This document shows, piece after piece, positions 55,902-64,000 of a stretch of DNA of 64,000 bases (positions are counted from its first letter, which is position 1; every line of letters begins with the position of its first letter). This DNA comes from Leptodontidium sp. MPI-SDFR-AT-0119. Lineage: Eukaryota > Ascomycota > Leotiomycetes > Helotiales > Leptodontidiaceae. The stretch covers positions 868,001 through 932,000 of the forward strand of contig JAHLEZ010000004.1 of assembly GCA_020726505.1 (NCBI GenBank), given 5' to 3'. The notes below the pieces were generated by a model. That model worked only from the letters and a program-made list of their open reading frames with translations. It ran no database searches and was not told where the DNA came from. The translations under genes and the position numbers were made by a program.

Positions 55902-57032
55902 TCAAAGGCCACCACATCTACGCTTTGCAGAAGAGCCCTTAGTAGGAGTATCACTGACAAAGAGTGTGTCGCTTTCATCCTCAGGAGCATCCTCAACCGT
56001 TGCAGCCATCGACTTCACACTAACATCCTCGCCATTCCCAAGACCACTTGCCTCCTCAATCAACAGCTTGTTTGAAGTAATCAGTGCCTTAAGATGCCGG
56101 ATCTTATCGAGCAGAGGCCTTCTCGCAAGGAAGTTGTTGGTCTTAGTAAGAGTATCTTGAGTCTCAGCAACCGACTTCTCTAGAATAGCGATCTTTTCCT
56201 TGATACCTGGGATTGCAGCAGTCTCTCTCTCAATCTCAGCCTTTGACTTCAGCTTCTTCCCCTCAATCTTTCCGCCCTTCTGGCCACCGCTGCTCTCACC
56301 CCTCTTCTTCGTCGAACCGAAAGAGCCCTCGTCGCTCTCATCAGTGACATCAGCAAGAATTTTCTTTGCGGTCGCCGAGGAAGAGGCTGAGGGTGAGGCC
56401 TTCTTCTTTGAAGGAGTCACCTTTCGAGTAGCGACGCCCTTCCGGATGGGAAGTTGCTTCTTATTTTTAACATCGCTGTCATCGATATCAGTGCCTTCTT
56501 CAGCTTCCTCGAACTCGGAGTCGGGACCTGAGACCAAGTCGATGACGTCGTGGATCTTGAAACCGCTGGGGGACTTGCTGTAGTTTGGCGACTTGTTTTT
56601 GAAGAGGGTTGAGGCTCCAGCTGGTTTCATTCTACCGCTTGAATTGAAGCTTCGGGTGGAAGATGAGGATGGGGTGGGGGTCTTGTTACGCTTGGCGGGC
56701 GTCTTGAACTTGGTCGGGGTTGAAGTTGAACTGGAGCTGAGCTTGTACTTTCCTGATGAGGCTTTGGCTGATGGCTCGTAATCTTCTTCGTCGCTGGTGG
56801 TTGAGGTGAATGGGCGCTTCTTTCTGTCAGAGCGTGGCTTGTCGGGTGAGTTGGAGGCTGAGGGGGTGAGCTTGATAGGGTATCTGCCGCCTGCAATCAT
56901 GACCATCTGAGCGTGGTGTTTAGTGAGAGTGCGCTTGAGCTCTTCAGGATCAATGTTCCTAGTATTCTTGAGTATTGAGGTGAAACCGATCTCCTGGGTC
57001 TCCAAGAAGTCGGCAAGACCGGTGAGATCCAT
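55902..57032 (-). CDS. Hypothetical nuclear-type charged protein with coiled coil
   Basis: Single-exon 376-aa frame. The N-terminal ~60 residues are a compact helical module (MDLTGLADFLETQEIGFTSI, then ELKRTLTKHHAQMV). A long Ser/Lys/Thr/Pro-rich disordered middle has many SP/TP sites and basic clusters (PAKRNKTPTPSS, PSKKKAS) typical of nuclear proteins, and an acidic patch (SEFEEAEEGTDIDDSD). Near the C-terminus a coiled-coil-like helix (EIERETAAIPGIKEKIAILE and following heptads) is present. No enzyme motif is visible. It could be a chromatin- or DNA-repair-associated protein. The family is not recognised. The frame's end at 55902 gives a C-terminal RRCGGL. Confidence 0.65.
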   Translation of the reverse strand: MDLTGLADFLETQEIGFTSILKNTRNIDPEELKRTLTKHHAQMVMIAGGRYPIKLTPSASNSPDKPRSDRKKRPFTSTTSDEEDYEPSAKASSGKYKLSSSSTSTPTKFKTPAKRNKTPTPSSSSTRSFNSSGRMKPAGASTLFKNKSPNYSKSPSGFKIHDVIDLVSGPDSEFEEAEEGTDIDDSDVKNKKQLPIRKGVATRKVTPSKKKASPSASSSATAKKILADVTDESDEGSFGSTKKRGESSGGQKGGKIEGKKLKSKAEIERETAAIPGIKEKIAILEKSVAETQDTLTKTNNFLARRPLLDKIRHLKALITSNKLLIEEASGLGNGEDVSVKSMAATVEDAPEDESDTLFVSDTPTKGSSAKRRCGGL

Positions 57033-58288
57033 GATGACCTATTTGTGGGAATGTGATTAGCTTCAAGTCTCAAAAGTAAGAGGGTGGAGCAGAACTTACA
57101 GATACGTTGCGATTGCAACGTTGTGAGGTAGAGTGTTGGTTCGAGGTTGAAGATGTGAATTGCCTAGGAACGGAAAGGAGAGAAAAGAATCGACGTAGGA
57201 GTTTCCTCTAGATATAGCAGGAGCAAAAGGCAGTTAGTCAATTCAGGCATCAAAAGTCTTCAAAGCTAAAGTCTGATTTGATTCCCTTCTATTATGAATG
57301 TTGTGGCCTGATCAAGCGTTAAAGTGTCCTCGTCTAATTCCTGAAGTCAACACGCTCGCTTAACGACCCTTGTGCAGCTGCCTGACACAAGCGTGCAACC
57401 TGAATGACGTCTTCTAAAGGACGGGTTGAAATTATTTTCTGTATTGCTGCCAAAACAGAGTGCCACATGCAAGTACCCAGTTCCAGAATTAAGAAATTTG
57501 TGTTTTCACAATTCCTTAATTGGTTTGCGGTGCAAACGTGCCTACTATTGCTGCGGCGACGGCCTTATATTTCTCATTTCCCATTTTTGCAGCGGTCCAT
57601 GTTGCGTTTAGGTCGAGCAGAAGAGGAGCAAGTGTTCATGGGGTTGAAAGATCTACGATCAGATGAGGTTTGGAAGAAGTATTCAAAGATTGATTGAATT
57701 GAGCGTTATCCTCTGGAAGAGAGGAGCTGAAGGCTGGGTTTATAGACCTGGGATGCTTACGCAAGCATGCATCAGATTAAGGGATTGCGCTAGTGCGTGA
57801 CAGTTTATGATTAAGACATTGGATAAATTACTGCCCCTTTCCATCGCTCTGACTTAATTTTTATTCCCTTTTGTCTTACCCCCGATCATCATTTCTGTGA
57901 ACAGTCGGTACTCCGTTTCGGTTTTTTGTTTACTCTTGGTGTTGTGTCGCTTAGCCACTAACTTGCTGATGGCACTGTGGCCATGGATCATCACGTTGAC
58001 CCGACCTAGGAATAAACATCAAGAACTATCGGCGAAGCTTAGCAGGGGCAATAGCGAAGGCGACGTTACACAAGCTTCGTAGCTTACTAGTCTGCTGATT
58101 TGCCTACCGAGCTTTTTTGGCCTAGACGGCTCTCTTTCGGACTTGAGAATTACACAAACCCCACTCAGGCACTGATCAGCATTTTTGTGATACCAAGGCC
58201 ATGCTTTAGCTTCATGAGCTGAGCTGACATGTAATAAGATAAGACATATATCTGGGGGTATCTGGGCATCTCACCAGCGAAGAGCCAT
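57033..58288. other. Intergenic region upstream of cutinase
   Basis: A short frame (57404-57697) ends in coding-like RAEEEQVFMGLKDLRSDEVW but has no domain and is not called. The rest is AT-rich and stop-dense. Confidence 0.4.
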
Positions 58289-59074
58289 GTGCTCTCTATG
58301 CCACGCATCTCACACATCTATACCCAAATCTACCAAGCCCGGACCGCAACACTCATTCCACAGTCCCCTGTTTCCAACATTCAGAAAGCCTTAAAGCTTC
58401 TATTCCTCCTCGTCGCCTGGACTTCGGTGGACGCAGCACCGCTCGAAACTGGAGACACTTGCCATAAATATGTCATTATTTCCACGAGAGGGACAAACGA
58501 GCCTCAAGGTCCATCCTCTGGATTTGTTGGCATGATCGATCAGACTTTAAGTGCAGTACCTGGAGGTATCGAGTACGATACAGTCTACCCCGCAGGGGAT
58601 GATACCCAAAGCCAAGGAGCAGCCGACATAATCAACTACATCAACGCCGGTCTCATTGCATGCTCAGGCCAGAAGTACGCTCTTCTCGGATACTCTCAAG
58701 GTGCCACAGCGACGGCCGAAGCTCTGAATCACTTCAACGATACGTCCAGCGCCGGTTTACAAGCAATCAGCGCGGCACTAGTCATTGGCAATCCGACACG
58801 TGTGCCTAACCAGCCTGCGAACTTTGATCAGAATGGCGGACGCGCAACCTTTGGTGCCACTGGTGTTCTTACCACGATTCCTCGCTACGCAAAAATTTCG
58901 CCTGCTTGGTATGCCACGACTAAATTGCGAGATATTTGTTATGAGAATGATGCAGTGTGTGCTGGGTTGACGCTTTCTGCGATTGTGAACCTTTTTGCCA
59001 ATCATTTGTTGTATGGAAGCACGCCGAGTGTGCAGAGTCAGGGGTCTGCTCTCTTGACCCCACTTCTAGTATAG
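58289..59074 (+). CDS. Cutinase / CE5-family esterase
   Basis: Single-exon 261-aa protein. The ~50-residue N-terminus contains a signal-like hydrophobic stretch (ALKLLFLLVAWTSVDAAP) preceded by a long extension from the first Met, so the true start may be internal or upstream exons may exist. The catalytic domain shows CHKYVIISTRGTNEPQGPSS, the Ser-containing GYSQGATATAE, the Asp in ICYENDAVCAG and the His in ANHLLYG, with the Cys pairs of CE5. These are the Ser-Asp-His triad elements of cutinases and acetylxylan esterases. It probably hydrolyses cutin or acetyl ester linkages of plant surface polymers. Cutinase versus acetylxylan esterase cannot be settled here; the C-terminus is short, without a cellulose-binding module. 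Confidence 0.85.
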   Translation: MLSMPRISHIYTQIYQARTATLIPQSPVSNIQKALKLLFLLVAWTSVDAAPLETGDTCHKYVIISTRGTNEPQGPSSGFVGMIDQTLSAVPGGIEYDTVYPAGDDTQSQGAADIINYINAGLIACSGQKYALLGYSQGATATAEALNHFNDTSSAGLQAISAALVIGNPTRVPNQPANFDQNGGRATFGATGVLTTIPRYAKISPAWYATTKLRDICYENDAVCAGLTLSAIVNLFANHLLYGSTPSVQSQGSALLTPLLV

Positions 59075-60797
59075 AATGTTTTGGAGATTTGGTTATGGTA
59101 TATTTGGAGCTTTTGGGCCTGCTAGGCCTACTGGGATAAGGAAAACTTGGATATCATCATTTTAAGTGCTTCGGAATGGAGATAGTATCTGCGGCAATTA
59201 AACACAAGGTCTAGACTTGCTCAAATTCTAAGTTTATAAATATCAAGGCAATTTAAGAGGTTTAAATTTCAGTTAAAAACTAAGAAATTGTAATTATAGA
59301 TTTAGATTTAGTAAAAGACCTAGAGTCTACAGAAGATTATATAGAAGCTAATACGTTATAAAGCTATTAAGTGTTAACCAAAAAGTGGTGGAATTAAGCG
59401 AAGTGGCAGGAACTGGGGGGGTGGGGGGCGGTGGCTGGAACAGGGGGCGGGGACTTACTCCAACTTTGATGGGAGCAGCTACCATCTCCACCTCCCAACT
59501 AAGGCACCTAGCCATCGACTTTAGAAGTACCTCTTTGCTATTCTGCAGGTCCACGACATATCTCTAACTACCCGCATGCGCTAGGAATTGCCACCGGCAT
59601 GCCAAAGATCCATCGCAATATGTTTGTTGCCCATCACCCTGCCGATGGCGATGAAGTCAGCCTCCGACAACACGAACGTTGTGCGTGGGCAAAAGTCAAC
59701 TAATAAGCATCAGAATAAGCGTACTCGGCATTTTTGGCTCATGTTTCCATATTCCCGTTGGGTCAATCTTGTTTCGCCTTGGGGTTCGTGACGTTCGCCA
59801 CTGAAGAACTCGCATTCGGAAATTTGGTCTGAGTTGGACAGACGACATACGAATGCGAATAATTCGGAACGAATCGAAGGCGTTAAGCTCTCTAGACCAC
59901 CACCTAGTTCATTGTCATCAAATGTGAAGGAAGTTATTTCATGCGATCTGCAGGTTCGCTGTGGGGCTGTGGCCGCCATGAACTTATGACAGCACCGCCT
60001 GGAGGGTACTTTGTACAGTACAGCAGACCTCGTTCCTGTTCGCATCCCCTCCAGATTGACACCAGTGTGAACGACCTCCAATCGCCATAAGGGGCTTTGG
60101 CAACGCAACCACCAGCTGCGCAAGCAAATCTCTACGAGTACCGGTTTCTGGTTGCTGATACAGTGTTGTTGTCCCTGTATTAACTTGGCACAACCAAACG
60201 GTGCCAACATTCGTACCTGGGGTTCTGCTTGCCAGACTTGAGGATCTTCCAAGGCGTGATTTTGTCTCTGTCTCTCATTCTTGTTGCAATCGTTAAGTCT
60301 CTGTTTCTATGTATTTGGGCGTTACTGCACCACAATTGTCTGTCTTAATTTTGAGTTCAAGAGTTCAAGGCTGAAGAGAAAACGATCAGTGAGATTGACG
60401 GGGTCAGTCATACCTTTGGCTCTTGGCTCATTCCATCCCAACGCGAATCATCCAAATCGGTCTTCTTCAGTCAAACCTTAATCAGTGCTTCAGCGTCGAC
60501 TCTGTTCTAGCCAGACCGTGCACCAGGATCCTCGCCTTATGTACTGGCTCGGTCCTACCCAATCTGAACTCTCAGTCAGGACTTGTCTTTCGTCATTCTC
60601 CCAATCGCCCGACTTCTCTACTAAAAATCGTTTCACTGCCCTAAGATACCGACTATTACACGACATTTGAGATCAATTGCACAGGTTGAATCTTCTGGTC
60701 CTTAGGAAATCACTGAGCTGTCTACTTTCCTGTATAATCCTTCTGCGTTCTGGACCTTACTTTCATTTGAGCAACATACAACTGGTGGAATTCCACC
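59075..60797. other. 1.7-kb intergenic region
   Basis: No supported gene. The long minus-strand frame at 59710-60252 has no domain. A GGGGGGGTGGGGGGCGGTGG tract is at about 59417-59436 and AT-rich repeats (TAGATTTAG) near 59300. Confidence 0.45.
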
Positions 60798-63700
60798 ATG
60801 CCAGACACAGAACTCGAGAGACTATCAAATGTGGTCGGGCAATACCTACTGTGGATGGATTTAGCAGGCTCGAAACAAGCAGCCAAGGGGAATACGAGCA
60901 CACGGAGAGCCCATATTTTACAAGCACCGGTCGAGGGAATGGCAAGACACGCCGCCCATTATTCGATCATTTCAACGCAAGAGACCTGAAAACACTATTC
61001 AAATGCGCCGCATCCGCTTGGGCTGCCACCCTCCTAATATTTATCAACCCAGTACTGAAGAATTATGGCACAGCGGTCTTCTTAGCTCCGTAGGTCAAGC
61101 ACGTAATTTATTATCAATATGAGCTAATGGTCAAATAGTATAGTTACTTTCATCCTACCACCTGCAGGTATTGCCCTGACGACCTTTATGGGGGGTCTGA
61201 TGATGATCATCGGAATGGCCTTGGGCTGGGCCTGGGGTGTCATCGTCGCCAAAGCCGCACTTGCAGCTAGACCAGCTGCAGACACCACACGTATCGTGGA
61301 GGCCTTGGGAAGACAAGCCGCCGCAGTCTCACAAGAAACTAATGTGGATTCATCCATCACCTACCAGGATCTGATTTACAGTGGTTTTGTCTTGGACGGA
61401 AGGGTGACCGCAGTTTATTTTGTGCTAATATTGGTCTTTATTTATCTGATGGTAAGTTAACAGTCAAGTCTTTTTGAACCTGGCTAATATTTATAGGCAC
61501 GCATGCGGGCAAGCAATCCCAATTCGCAACTGGTGCAGATGTTCGGCACAGTTGTTGCTGACATCTATCTCACCAACGGACCCCTCCTTCCAAATTTCCT
61601 AGGCACCGCACCCATTCAAATGATCAAGCCAGCAGCTACAGCAATTGGTATCTCCATGGTTTGTGCGATTATCTTCTTCCCCGATACTACCTCGCACTTC
61701 GTCATGGCCGGCATTGAAGACGTCTTACAGCCCATGAAGCGCCTGAGCAACCTTTCACTCGCGGCTTTACAGAACTTCCCAACTGTGCCTAATGGAAAGA
61801 AGCTGAAGGAGACGCACGAAGAGCTGATTACCGCTTACACAACGACTGTATCCAGCTTACCATTCTTGAAAGTTGATGTTTCGTATGGTCGATTCAATGC
61901 CGATGATATTGTATCGCTGCAAACCCGATTGAAGACAATGGTGTTGAGCTTTGTGGAGGTACTCCAGTTCCAATCGGACCGGGTGTCAAGACAGGAGTAC
62001 AGAGAGGTAATGATCAAGAAATCCCAGTTTCACGACGACGACCATAAACATCAGGTCGGACATCATCAGTTGATGGCGACGTTCGATATGGGGAAACAAT
62101 ACGCACATTCAGCGCGAGATGATCTCCTGAACAGCGAGATGAATGCCATGAACATCAAAGCTCGGCCACTGTTAGTCGCTTGCACTGAGGCCATCGACGC
62201 AAGCATCGACGGAGTCCGCCAGGTCAATAGCCGAAGATGGTTTACGAAACCATCTCTGGCCCAATGCTTGGAAATGGCAGATGCACGAGAAAGGACCGTC
62301 GAGAACTTGAAACTTCATAGGCGAGATTTTACAGCTGCAGGCACGGAGTCTCTTCTGGCGCCTTACCGCCATCTTTTCGACGACGAGGGAAATTTTCTTG
62401 CCGGCAAGGAGGAGTCCCAAGTCGCGCCCGTCGAAGGACTCGTCATTGGCATGGTGTTCGAAGCCGTCATACTCGCTACCGTCGACGCAACAATTGACTT
62501 CCTCCAAACATTCATCTATCTCGAAAAGCAACGTACAAAGTCCCAGATATGGTGGCCAGGAAACATCCGCGCGGCCGCTGTCGATATATCCGAGAGTAAT
62601 CCGTCGACTGGTGCAAATCCACGCCCGGACCAGGATCCTTCGGAGAAAAAGAAGAAGGTGAAGGTGAAGGGATTCCATGAGTTGTCGAGACGGAAGCCGC
62701 TGAGAGCACGATCTGGCTTGGCCAAGTTTGTCCTTGCGGTTAATGAATACCTGTTCGGATTTGAGGGTACTTACGCGCTGCGTGTTGCGCTTGCTACGGT
62801 TGCGTTGGGTCTGCCGGGAGTTCTGAAGGGCAGTGCTGGGTTTTATAATCGAGAGAAAGGTCTTTGGGCTTTGGTTATGGCGCAGACTGGAATGATGCCG
62901 TATATGGTGGATTTTACATTTGGATTTGTACGTTGTGCCCTATCGGTATTTTCAGTGCTTCAGACCGTTAACATTTATGATAGGTAACGAAATCTGGCGC
63001 CACCGTCCTCGGAGGTGTTCTGGGCATGGTGGCCTGGTACATGGGCGCAGGGTCTGGGGTCGGCAATGCGTACGGCCTGTCAGCAGTCATGGCGGTGGTC
63101 GTTGCTGTTGGCATGTACTTCCGTCTTTGGGTTCGTCGTGCAGACATTCAGACCGTGGTTGTTTGCATGGCAACAATATATCTCGTCGTTGGGTACAGCT
63201 TTCTTGACTTGTAGGATTCTCGCTTCTACGGATCATCATAGCAGAGACTGACCTGTTCTAGTCACAATCCGAGCTACGGAAGTGCCGGTGTAGGCTACAC
63301 TGTCTGTAAGCATACGCACCTAACGTTTCCATTGTTTCAGGATTCTCTTTCCTTTACCAGAAATATTGCTAACAACCCCAAAGTCTGGCGCCGCACCCTC
63401 GTCGTCCTCGTCGGCTCCGCCACAGCAGCAATAATCCAATTCCTCCCCGTGCCTTCCTCTTCCACGACCCACATAGCGAAATCCCTCTCCTCCATCCTCG
63501 AAACCCAAGCCGAGCTCTATGCCCTCTTCGTCTCGCACCCTTCGCCCAACACCCTCCAAAAACACGTCGAGGAAACCCTGCTCTCGACCTACGAGACCAT
63601 GAACGAGCTGCAGCCCATGCTCGAAATCCTAGAATTTGAGTTTACCTCTAGCCCGTTCAGCAAATCCTCGTTGATGAAAATTGCTGGCTTGACGAACCGG

Positions 63701-64000
63701 ATTAACACACATTTGTGTCAGTTCCTTAATGCAGCTTCGAAGCTTCCGCCTACGCTTTTGAAGCAGTTCCAGGATAGCATGGGGTGTAAGGATGAGCGTG
63801 TGGTCGCAGACATCATGTCCGTCCTCGCTATCGTCGATTTGGCATTGCGAACCTCAAGACCACTGCCAGCTATCATGCCAAACCCGCTGCCGAAGCGCGT
63901 GGTCATGTTGCAGCGGCCTGGGGCTGGGGCTATGACCATTGAGTTGATTAAGTTACCGGAGTCGAGGGAGTTTTGTACGGCTGTGGTGGGGTGGACGGGC
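60798..64000 (+). CDS. ArAE/BRE4-like polytopic membrane protein (5' end unresolved, 3' cut by window)
   Basis: Clear exons are (upstream boundary uncertain)-61089, 61139-61451, 61497-62927, 62984-63210, 63262-63305 and 63384 to beyond the window. An N-terminal membrane domain (CAASAWAATLLIFINPVLKN; FILPPAGIALTTFMGG; MIIGMALGWAWGVIVAKAAL; VYFVLILVFIYLM) is followed by a large soluble region (about residues 230-520) and a second membrane domain (ALRVALATVALGLPGVLKGS; ATVLGGVLGMVAWYMGAG; MAVVVAVGMYFRLWV). This is the layout of fungal proteins with aromatic-acid-exporter/fusaric-acid-resistance-like domains such as yeast BRE4. The family role is transport-like but the substrate is unknown. The ATG at 60798 is in a different frame from the exon; an unrecognised first exon or a frameshift is needed. 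Confidence 0.8.

Noticed and set aside
57404..57697. 97-codon plus-strand frame ending RSDEVWKKYSKID
   Set aside because: The tail looks faintly coding, but there is no family, no conserved start and no other support.
59710..60252. Minus-strand 180-codon frame
   Set aside because: No recognisable domain, no splice support, unlikely composition.
1..64000. CRISPR array, rRNA, tRNA or secondary-metabolite gene cluster
   Set aside because: No regularly spaced direct repeats with spacers, no cloverleaf noticed, and no PKS/NRPS/terpene synthase core genes seen; the sequence is eukaryotic.

Overview
This is nuclear DNA of a filamentous ascomycete. The genes carry many short introns (about 45-130 bp, GT-AG with CTRAY-like branch sites). 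The recognisable products are typical of Pezizomycotina: TRAPPC12, galactokinase, acetolactate synthase, a TmpA-type membrane reductase, laccase, NST1, RHO2, mL40, a DUF1749 esterase, cutinase and an ArAE/BRE4-like membrane protein. The style of the proteins, especially the membrane-anchored fucose-lectin-like and F-box/ankyrin families, suggests Leotiomycetes or a close relative. That placement is inference.

Layout. 0.2-1.7 kb: membrane-anchored lectin (-). 3.3-5.6 kb: TRAPPC12 (+). 6.2-7.8 kb: galactokinase (-), divergent from ILV2 (+, 9.1-11.4 kb). 11.4-21.5 kb: a gene-poor accessory stretch with an F-box/ankyrin gene split by a homopolymer frameshift, small Myb-like and unknown gene remnants, a protein kinase with a C-terminal membrane segment, a MITE-like element with 30-bp inverted repeats, a 37-base G tract and a truncated APH-type kinase pseudogene. 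21.6-23.6 kb: a ten-exon TmpA-like gene. 23.6-26.3 kb: essentially empty. 26.3-32 kb: two Ser/Thr-rich single-pass membrane proteins around a GNAT acetyltransferase, then a small glycine-rich membrane protein. 32.4-34.2 kb: a large protein I do not recognise (-). 35.3-35.9 kb: a small secreted protein (-). 38.0-39.9 kb: secreted laccase (+). 41.3-45.0 kb: NST1 (-), with one frameshift. 45.9-48.4 kb: an intact Mutator-like (MULE) transposon inserted in the divergent upstream region between NST1 and RHO2. 48.8-49.8 kb: RHO2 (+), with a 6-nt microexon. 50.8-51.5 kb: mitochondrial ribosomal protein mL40 (-), divergent from a DUF1749 hydrolase (+, 52.0-53.1 kb). 53.6-55.6 kb: Zn2Cys6-type regulator (+). 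55.9-57.0 kb: nuclear-type charged protein (-). 58.3-59.1 kb: cutinase (+). 60.8 kb to the window end: a polytopic ArAE/BRE4-like protein (+), cut by the window edge.

Functionally the window mixes conserved housekeeping genes (trafficking, galactose and branched-chain amino acid metabolism, mitochondrial translation, Rho signalling, stress response) with cell-surface and secreted genes (lectin, Ser/Thr-rich membrane proteins, laccase, cutinase). I see no secondary-metabolite cluster, CRISPR array, tRNA or rRNA gene. The most notable structures are the apparently young MULE between NST1 and RHO2, the MITE-like insertion in decayed coding sequence, two homopolymer frameshifts, a probable GC-AG intron, the RHO2 microexon, and a laccase with Phe at the type-1 copper axial position. 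Exon boundaries were derived by hand from splice signals and reading phase. Family assignments come from recognised motifs, with no database search.
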